A stretch of DNA of 7,319 nucleotides from DATKMG01 sp035541995 (GTDB lineage Bacteria > Acidobacteriota > Terriglobia > Versatilivoradales > Versatilivoraceae): assembly GCA_035541995.1 (NCBI GenBank), contig DATKMG010000280.1:1-7319 (forward strand). The letters run 5' to 3'. Each line of letters begins with the position of its first letter. Position 1 is the stretch's first letter. Made by a program: the position numbers and the translations under genes. Below, piece by piece: positions 1 through 4,091 of this stretch. A model generated the notes under the pieces. That model saw nothing but the letters and a program-made list of their open reading frames with translations. It was not told where the DNA came from and searched no databases.

Positions 1-1
1 G

Positions 2-67
2 AAGGGACGAACACCCATCGTCCTCGCTGGCACCAGCCTAACGGAAAAAAGAGAAAGCAACAATTAA
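2..67 (+). CDS. Possible C-terminal end of an upstream gene (partial)
   Basis: Frame 2 is open from the window edge to a TAA at 65-67 and reads as 21 residues, ending TSLTEKRESNN. The composition (KGRTPIVLAG followed by a charged tail) is what the end of a soluble protein often looks like, and nothing on the other strand competes. The piece is too short to identify, and an open frame of this length is common by chance. It is offered only as the most likely content of the first 67 bases. Confidence 0.15.
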   Translation, partial: KGRTPIVLAGTSLTEKRESNN

Positions 68-68
68 G

Positions 69-99
69 GTCTGACCCAGCTGCTACGCGCCAGCTGCTA
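69..99. repeat. GTCTGACCC repeat copy plus duplicated CCAGCTGCTA
   Basis: GTCTGACCC lies at 69-77 and recurs in the same orientation at 1227-1235. Both copies are preceded by CAATT and a three-base spacer. Overlapping it, the 10-mer CCAGCTGCTA occurs at 76-85 and again at 90-99. The two CAGCTG cores (77-82 and 91-96) could pair as a 6-bp stem with an 8-base loop. On the minus strand the motif reads GGGTCAGAC, a core I associate with REP-like dispersed repeats in bacteria. There is no T-tract, so this is a weak candidate for a terminator of the minus-strand STAS gene. Confidence 0.35.
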
Positions 100-127
100 A
101 GTCCCACATGAGATTTCCGTTGGCTGT

Positions 128-484
128 TTAGGGACCGCAAACGGGAGGAAGATCTTGGATGGCATCCGCCGCCGTGGGGTATATCTCAATGATTCTGGTG
201 ATTTGCGTGAGTTTCAATACACCCTCGACCATGCCCTTCACCCCGGTCAGGCGCAATGTTCCCCCCAACTTCTGAAGTCTGCACAGACTTCTCACGATGG
301 TTCCCATGCCGGCACTATCGACATAGGTCACACCCGACAGGTCGAAGATGACCCACCTTTGATTTTGGCCAATGATCCCGTCCACCTGCTGCTCGACTTG
401 CTTGCAGCTCGATCCAATGGTAATGCTGCCTGTCATCTCGAGGGCGACAACGCCGGGCCGGATCTGCTTTTTGGTAAATTCCAC
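128..484 (-). CDS. STAS-domain protein, anti-sigma factor antagonist type
   Basis: This is a 118-residue cytoplasmic protein made of one STAS domain, the usual length of the SpoIIAA/RsbV class. Residues about 44-50 (WVIFDLS) form the central strand. They lead into V-D-S-A-G-M-G-T at 55-62, where Ser57 is the expected phosphorylation site: a cognate kinase/anti-sigma factor phosphorylates it and a PP2C-type phosphatase reverses this. Residues about 71-100 give the helix-strand end of the fold. By family knowledge the unphosphorylated protein binds an anti-sigma factor and frees its sigma factor. The start is GTG at 484, with GAGG about 11 bases upstream. It lies 77 bases downstream of the 95-aa gene on the same strand, probably co-transcribed. 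No HPK/HATPase, PP2C or sigma gene is in the window, so its partner is unknown. The domain call is firm; the exact pathway is inference. Confidence 0.9.
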   Translation of the reverse strand: MEFTKKQIRPGVVALEMTGSITIGSSCKQVEQQVDGIIGQNQRWVIFDLSGVTYVDSAGMGTIVRSLCRLQKLGGTLRLTGVKGMVEGVLKLTQITRIIEIYPTAADAIQDLPPVCGP

Positions 485-561
485 GGTTTTTTTCGCCTCA
501 CTTTGAATATTGGACTGCCATCAGGCGGAATAAACGGATGCCCGGCGCGGCCAGATCAGTT

Positions 562-849
562 TCACTCTTCTCCCTCGTAAGGGAACTGGCGGATCAGCTG
601 CAAGCAGCCCTCCAGAGCTTCTAACACCGTATCACCCCAGCCCGATGGCAGGAATACGGCGGTTTTCTGATTCACCGGCTTATCGGCCTGGGCAAAAAAA
701 CGCACGCGCTGGCCCACGGGAGGCACGGCATACTCTTTTACCGTGATCTGAAATGCCACTTCACCTTGCGGCTGGCGCTTCTTCATGGTGAAGAAATGGA
801 TTTCAGCTAGCTCCTCGGAAGGGTTAGTCGGCGTATAGTCCCACTTCAC
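562..849 (-). CDS. Hypothetical 95-aa protein, first gene of a pair with STAS
   Basis: The protein is 95 residues, soluble, without a signal peptide or membrane segment. I do not recognise a named domain. Visible segments are an N-terminal stretch with HFFTMKKRQ (about 18-26), a beta-like stretch FQITVKEYAVPP (about 33-44), FFAQADKPVNQKTA (about 51-64), a Gly/Trp turn SGWGD (about 69-73), and a C-terminal helix VLEALEGCLQLIRQFPYEG. The compact alpha/beta pattern and absence of low complexity argue for a real folded protein. The start is GTG at 849, chosen because a full AGGAGG lies 8 bases upstream (858-863). The stop is TGA. It precedes the STAS gene by 77 bases on the same strand. I have an impression of similar small conserved proteins in Acidobacteriota, but no function is known to me. 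Confidence 0.75.
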   Translation of the reverse strand: MKWDYTPTNPSEELAEIHFFTMKKRQPQGEVAFQITVKEYAVPPVGQRVRFFAQADKPVNQKTAVFLPSGWGDTVLEALEGCLQLIRQFPYEGEE

Positions 850-857
850 TGCTTAAG

Positions 858-863
858 CCTCCT
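858..863 (-). promoter_or_regulatory. Ribosome binding site AGGAGG
   Basis: AGGAGG on the minus strand sits 8 bases upstream of the GTG at 849-847. It decides that GTG as the start of the 95-aa protein. Confidence 0.7.
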
Positions 864-1208
864 GCAGACAGGTTGACCGGCCTGAGTAAGTTTAAGGGTG
901 AACAATAGCATGTTAGTATTTGCCACACAGCGCGTCAATGAAAAATGCCCAAAAATGGCGAGAAGGGGGGCAAAAAATGGGCTCAGGTCTTGGCATTAGA
1001 CTAACGGGAACTTGAGGGCCATGCTCGGCTCGACTTTCGTTTATGATTCGGCAGGTTGTGTGAGGAGTACGGAAAGAGAAGTGCTTACTTACCGGTCTCA
1101 CAAATCGAGGAAGCAGCTCAGCTGTCTTCGGAGTTCACGCCCTTTCATGTGGATCATTAGAGCTGGGCTCACTTCAAGCCAACCCTGACAAGCTCTTGCA
1201 GCAAAATC

Positions 1209-1242
1209 ATTATTCGAGCAATTTGAGTCTGACCCTAATAAT
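1209..1242. repeat. Second GTCTGACCC copy within an inverted repeat
   Basis: GTCTGACCC at 1227-1235 repeats the copy at 69-77, again following CAATT and a three-base spacer. ATTATT at 1209-1214 and AATAAT at 1237-1242 are inverted relative to each other and bracket the motif. Such GGGTCAGAC cores near short palindromes resemble REP-like dispersed elements. No transposase is present in the window. Confidence 0.35.
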
Positions 1243-1302
1243 TCATATTTCCGACCCCAACATTTCCGCAACTCGAACCCTTTTTCCCAGCAAGATTGAT
1301 GA

Positions 1303-1331
1303 TTGACATGCAGCATCCCAAGTGTCACATT
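1303..1331 (+). promoter_or_regulatory. Possible sigma-70 promoter of the SGNH-like gene
   Basis: A perfect -35 hexamer TTGACA (1303-1308) is followed 17 bases later by CACATT (1326-1331), which matches only 3 of 6 positions of TATAAT. It lies about 40 bases upstream of the start codon's ribosome binding site, a reasonable leader length. TGACA and TGTCA (1304-1308, 1323-1327) also form a short inverted repeat. The weak -10 keeps this tentative; it could need an activator or be chance. Confidence 0.3.
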
Positions 1332-1360
1332 TCAAGGTCAGATACCGGCATCCTCTAGCT

Positions 1361-1367
1361 AAGGAGG
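1361..1367 (+). promoter_or_regulatory. Strong ribosome binding site AAGGAGG
   Basis: AAGGAGG ends 6 bases before the ATG at 1374, a near-ideal Shine-Dalgarno sequence and spacing. It fixes the start of the SGNH-like protein and predicts efficient translation. Confidence 0.85.
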
Positions 1368-1373
1368 ACTTCC

Positions 1374-2855
1374 ATGAAGAAGGTATCGGGTCGTTGGCTG
1401 GGATTCGTGCTGATTTTTCTAGTGGGCCCTTTCACATCGATTTTGTCGGGCGCGAGAGTCAGAACACCCGATGAATTCATCCCTTCCCGGCTGAGCCAAT
1501 TTGTGGAAGCCAATATCCTTGCCGTGCATGCGTACCAGGTTGGACTGGCCAAATTATCTGGAAAGGGAAATCTTGCCTGCTATTCGGCTGGAGGATTGGA
1601 TGAAGCTGCGCTGCGCAAAATAGTGGAGCATCAATCATCCCTGCTTGAAACGGATCCCGATATTTTAAAAGCGTGGCTGCTGGGGATCCAGTTGCCAAAT
1701 GATTCCTTTCACAATGCAAGGGCTTCAGTAACAGCCAGGTTTTCTTCGCTGCCATTTGATCCTGCCCAAGACTTGAATCCGATCTTGAACTGTGGTTTGG
1801 TTCCGCCTGATCATGCTGTCGTCAATGAATTCACGCGCTTTTTGAAAAGCGAGGTACATGCGCCGGATTTCCAGGTGCGTGCCATTGCCAATCTGTACCA
1901 AACTGTAATGGAAGTGGAACGGGACGGAGATTTGCTGCAAAGACTAATGGATTCATACATTGACCTGGGACTTCCGGTTTATGTAGGGCAGTTTGGATTG
2001 CCAGGCAGCGACGAGGATTTCCTGCAGGCTGGCCGGGAATTAGCGGCACGTAGCTGCCCCTCACCCTTCGCGACCGATGCCGCTGCCTGGCAGATTGCGG
2101 GCCGCAAGATCTGGAATTGGGGGGAGAAGAAGCTGCATATTCGTGACGAAAACGTTCTGGCTCGCGAGTTGTTAGCGGAACCGGAAATGCAGCCCTTGAT
2201 CCCGCTCATGCGCAATATGCCGCAGCAGAAAATTGCGATTATCGGTCACTCATTTACCATGGGGATCCATTGGTCTTCTCCCGCCAGTTTTGTCCAGATC
2301 GTCGCCGCCATATTGGCAGCACAAAACCCCGGTATTCAATTTCGACAGTTCCAGGACGGCGGACTTACGGCCGCCAGAGCTCTCCATGAGTTTCTTTCAG
2401 TGTCTGAACCAGATTCCCCCCCGCACAATCGAGTACGGCTTCGGGCGCCGTTCCCGCGAGCCTATTTTGACGAAGCCGTCGTCTGGAAACCGGACCAGGT
2501 GCTCCTTGTGGTGGCGGTTCGGGGCGATGAGGACCTTGCTGCGATTAAACAGATGGGAGAAGGCTTTGCCCGAGAGGGGATACGGTCTTTTATCTTTGAT
2601 GATATTGGCGACCCGGCCTCTCGGAATTCTGCAATGCTGGACCGGTTCCACCAAGCTGCCCTCTCTGCCGGTTTTTCGATCATTGAAGTGAAAGCCCTTC
2701 TGGCCACAGCTCCAGATCGCTCTCAATTCCTCTGTTTGGACGGCATCCATATGAAAGAACCCTATCATCGCCTGATGGCCAAGGAGTGGTTGAAATTCCT
2801 TATCGGGGCCCGAGGACTCCAACTGGGAGAGGCTTCGAGGGGAACTGAGAATTGA
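1374..2855 (+). CDS. Secreted SGNH/GDSL-hydrolase-like protein
   Basis: The protein has 493 residues. The N-terminus (MKKVSGRW, then a hydrophobic run to about 24, then SGA) is a Sec signal peptide or anchor, so it acts in the envelope or outside. Residues about 35-280 are mostly helical and match no domain I know. The C-terminal part carries SGNH-type blocks in order: beta strand KIAII then GHS at 291-293 (Ser293 as nucleophile), glycines 329-330 in QDGGLTA (block II position), strand VLLVVAV then RGDED at 383-387 where block III normally has G-x-N-D, and D456-G-I-H459 as the Asp-His pair near the C-terminus. This suggests an esterase or acyl-transferring enzyme, perhaps on a polysaccharide or cell-wall ester; the substrate is unknown. 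The missing block III Asn is unusual, so activity may be altered or lost. Cysteines 69, 140, 228 and 454 could form disulfides. It stands alone on its strand. Confidence 0.8.
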   Translation: MKKVSGRWLGFVLIFLVGPFTSILSGARVRTPDEFIPSRLSQFVEANILAVHAYQVGLAKLSGKGNLACYSAGGLDEAALRKIVEHQSSLLETDPDILKAWLLGIQLPNDSFHNARASVTARFSSLPFDPAQDLNPILNCGLVPPDHAVVNEFTRFLKSEVHAPDFQVRAIANLYQTVMEVERDGDLLQRLMDSYIDLGLPVYVGQFGLPGSDEDFLQAGRELAARSCPSPFATDAAAWQIAGRKIWNWGEKKLHIRDENVLARELLAEPEMQPLIPLMRNMPQQKIAIIGHSFTMGIHWSSPASFVQIVAAILAAQNPGIQFRQFQDGGLTAARALHEFLSVSEPDSPPHNRVRLRAPFPRAYFDEAVVWKPDQVLLVVAVRGDEDLAAIKQMGEGFAREGIRSFIFDDIGDPASRNSAMLDRFHQAALSAGFSIIEVKALLATAPDRSQFLCLDGIHMKEPYHRLMAKEWLKFLIGARGLQLGEASRGTEN

Positions 2856-3086
2856 GCCACGTTGGTTCTGACTCACAGGTTCACTACCCCTCAACCGATC
2901 AAGGCTCTCCTGCCGAGTCCAAGAGGCGAGTTCTCCTTCAACTGTTGCGGCAATAGGTATAAAGGGGGGAGCTTGTCCGCGAACAAACTCGGGAACATAG
3001 AAACCATTGTAAGTTTCCCCCTGAACAGCTGCGGGAACTGTCGCAAGGAAAATGCACATTCCCGCCGTAGAAATGAGGCATCTCAT
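2856..3086 (-). pseudogene. Possible remnant start of a secreted protein
   Basis: On the minus strand an ATG at 3086 has GAGG 8 bases upstream (3095-3098). It opens a good Sec-type signal peptide: MRCLISTAGM, a hydrophobic run, then AAVQG as a likely cleavage site. The next residues, ETYNGFYVPEFVRGQAPPF, also look like real protein. The frame runs on to 2397, but below 2855 it is antisense to the well-supported SGNH-like gene and its composition becomes shadow-like. The simplest reading is the 5' end of a truncated gene fused by chance to an open antisense frame. A short secreted protein or a real overlapping gene are alternatives. The ribosome binding site lies in a small hairpin, CTCGA/TCGAG at 3096-3108. 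Confidence 0.25.
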
Positions 3087-3347
3087 AAAGTGATCCTCGA
3101 ATCTCGAGTGTTTCTCAATTTAAGACATACGTGCCAGCCGGGCGTAGAGTTGCAGCAACCTTTAAAAAAGAGCGATTGAGGCGTGTTGATACCTGGCCCT
3201 TATTTAAAGACTGACTTTAGTATTGCCCGTAGTCACAACTTAGTTTGCGTGATTCGTACCTTCGGCAGGCGGAGAGATGTGATATCTAATGAACTCTTAG
3301 AACCCAAAATCAAAATCTCAGCTAAGGCGCGGAGGGGCAAATGACGC

Positions 3348-3449
3348 GTGCTTTCTGAGAAAGGAACAGACATCATCTACACTGTAGACGGCGCGAGCAT
3401 CACGGGACTCGATACCAGGGGCTTTGCCCAGAACGAAATTCGCAGATGA
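3348..3449 (+). pseudogene. PDZ-like protein fragment (decayed gene)
   Basis: A 33-residue open frame from GTG 3348 to TGA 3447 contains GTDIIYTVDGASITGLDTRG followed by FAQNEIRR. The pattern G-x-D-I-I-x-x-V-D-G-x-x-I-x-G-L resembles the core strands and helix of a PDZ domain as found in C-terminal processing and HtrA-type proteases. It is far shorter than a PDZ domain (80-100 residues). The same frame is open upstream from 3180 but broken by TGA at 3342. GGAGGGG at 3331-3337 could serve as a ribosome binding site, yet it is better spaced to an ATG at 3341 that encodes only five residues. I read it as a relic, not an expressed gene. Confidence 0.25.
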
Positions 3450-3509
3450 AGGCCAGAGACATTTCAACCCTGAAGGTTTAACAAGGAATGGTGGGAAATC
3501 CTTCTATCC

Positions 3510-4091
3510 TTACTTAGGCAGTTCTGACGCCTTTCCATTAGGCCTCATGAAAATCTGGCAAAAGGAGACTTCTCCTTCCTGATTCACGACGGCCCCGATC
3601 CCAGTTTCGGTGAAATCGGGATTAAGCATGTTGCGCTTATGACCCGGGCTATGGAACCAACCGTCTACTGCCGTCCTCGCCGGTGAAGAATCCTGGCACT
3701 TGGCAATGTTCTCTGCAATAGTCTGCCACATGAGCCGCAAGGGGGCCAATCGTTGTTGGAGGTTTCTGCCTTGAAAGTCGTCATGGGAGAAATATCCCAA
3801 TCGCGCCATCTCACAGCTGTGATCGCGGGCCGCTACCTGGAGCTTCAAGTTTTTCTTGAGAGGCTCCAGCCCCACTTCGACCCTCAGGCGATTCACTTCA
3901 GAAAAGACATACTTCTCTGCCTGTGGCTGAATCACGTAGTGGCTGTCATGGCACTCCGTTGTTTCTTCAGCCGCACACCGGGAAATCAAATTAAAGCTAC
4001 TTCTTGAAACCAGCATAGCAAGTACAGCTATTCCGGCTCTTCGCGTCCATGAAACTCTACAGGGTCTTGTTCTCACAGAGGATCGCACCAT
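3510..4091 (-). CDS. Secreted CAP/SCP-domain protein (YkwD-like)
   Basis: The protein has 193 residues. A basic N-terminus (R residues up to about 18) and the hydrophobic stretch AGIAVLAMLV (19-28) suggest a signal peptide or anchor, with possible cleavage near ISRCAAEE (36-43). The CAP domain spans about 58-185 with the family landmarks in order: N67 and R68 in the first helix, H91 and E94 in RDHSCEMA, YFSHDD (100-105), A-E-N-I-A at 126-130 (Glu127), W-F-H-S-P-G-H at 145-151 (His151) followed by NMLNPDF, then GIGAVV and CQIF. The H/E/E/H cavity of the superfamily is therefore present. Bacterial CAP proteins are extracytoplasmic; their ligands and activities are mostly unknown. The start at 4091 lies 35 bases inside the end of the M1 peptidase gene with only a weak GGA-type ribosome site, implying translational coupling. 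Alternative GTG starts occur at codons 2 and 6. The stop is TAA. Confidence 0.88.
   Translation of the reverse strand: MVRSSVRTRPCRVSWTRRAGIAVLAMLVSRSSFNLISRCAAEETTECHDSHYVIQPQAEKYVFSEVNRLRVEVGLEPLKKNLKLQVAARDHSCEMARLGYFSHDDFQGRNLQQRLAPLRLMWQTIAENIAKCQDSSPARTAVDGWFHSPGHKRNMLNPDFTETGIGAVVNQEGEVSFCQIFMRPNGKASELPK

Larger units (their letters stand above)
850..1373. other. Intergenic spacer between divergent genes
   Basis: This approximately 520-base stretch separates the minus-strand 95-aa gene from the plus-strand SGNH-like gene and must hold both of their promoters. It contains the AGGAGG of the minus-strand gene, three phased A-tracts (941-977), a GTCTGACCC repeat inside an imperfect inverted repeat (1209-1242), a TTGACA hexamer (1303-1308) and the AAGGAGG of the plus-strand gene. 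Two short minus-strand open frames here (1101-913 and 1328-1098) have no convincing start signal or protein-like composition. I see no RNA gene. Confidence 0.6.
2856..3509. other. Spacer between convergent genes with degenerate coding remnants
   Basis: About 650 bases lie between the end of the SGNH-like gene and the end of the oppositely oriented CAP gene. No intact gene is defensible here. It holds a minus-strand signal-peptide start (3086 downwards) and a PDZ-like plus-strand fragment (3348-3449). The plus-strand frame continuing from the SGNH-like gene has only TGA stops (3177, 3342, 3447, 3471). I found no hairpin followed by a T-run that would serve as a clear bidirectional terminator. 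Confidence 0.5.

Noticed and set aside
155..580. 141-aa plus-strand open frame
   Set aside because: It is antisense to the well-supported STAS gene, has no ribosome site and its composition is rich in His and Gly without fold-like pattern.
913..1328. Two short minus-strand open frames (62 and 76 aa) in the spacer
   Set aside because: No Shine-Dalgarno sequence, no protein-like pattern, and one of them merely translates the GTCTGACCC repeat.
3125..3145. Sigma-54 promoter on the minus strand (TGGCACG)
   Set aside because: The -24 half is perfect but the GC of the -12 element is missing at the required spacing.
2862..3179. 105-aa plus-strand open frame after the SGNH-like gene
   Set aside because: It starts at TTG without a ribosome site and its composition is not protein-like; it is the complement of the minus-strand signal-peptide frame.
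3467..3503. Terminator for the CAP gene (AACC/GGTT and AAGGA/TCCTT hairpins)
   Set aside because: Stems are only 4-5 bp and neither is followed by a T-run on the minus strand.
2853..3527. UGA recoding (alternative code or selenocysteine) to explain TGA-only stops
   Set aside because: The SGNH-like protein is complete at its TGA, the 95-aa gene ends sensibly at TGA, Trp is encoded by TGG throughout, and the read-through product is not continuous protein-like sequence.
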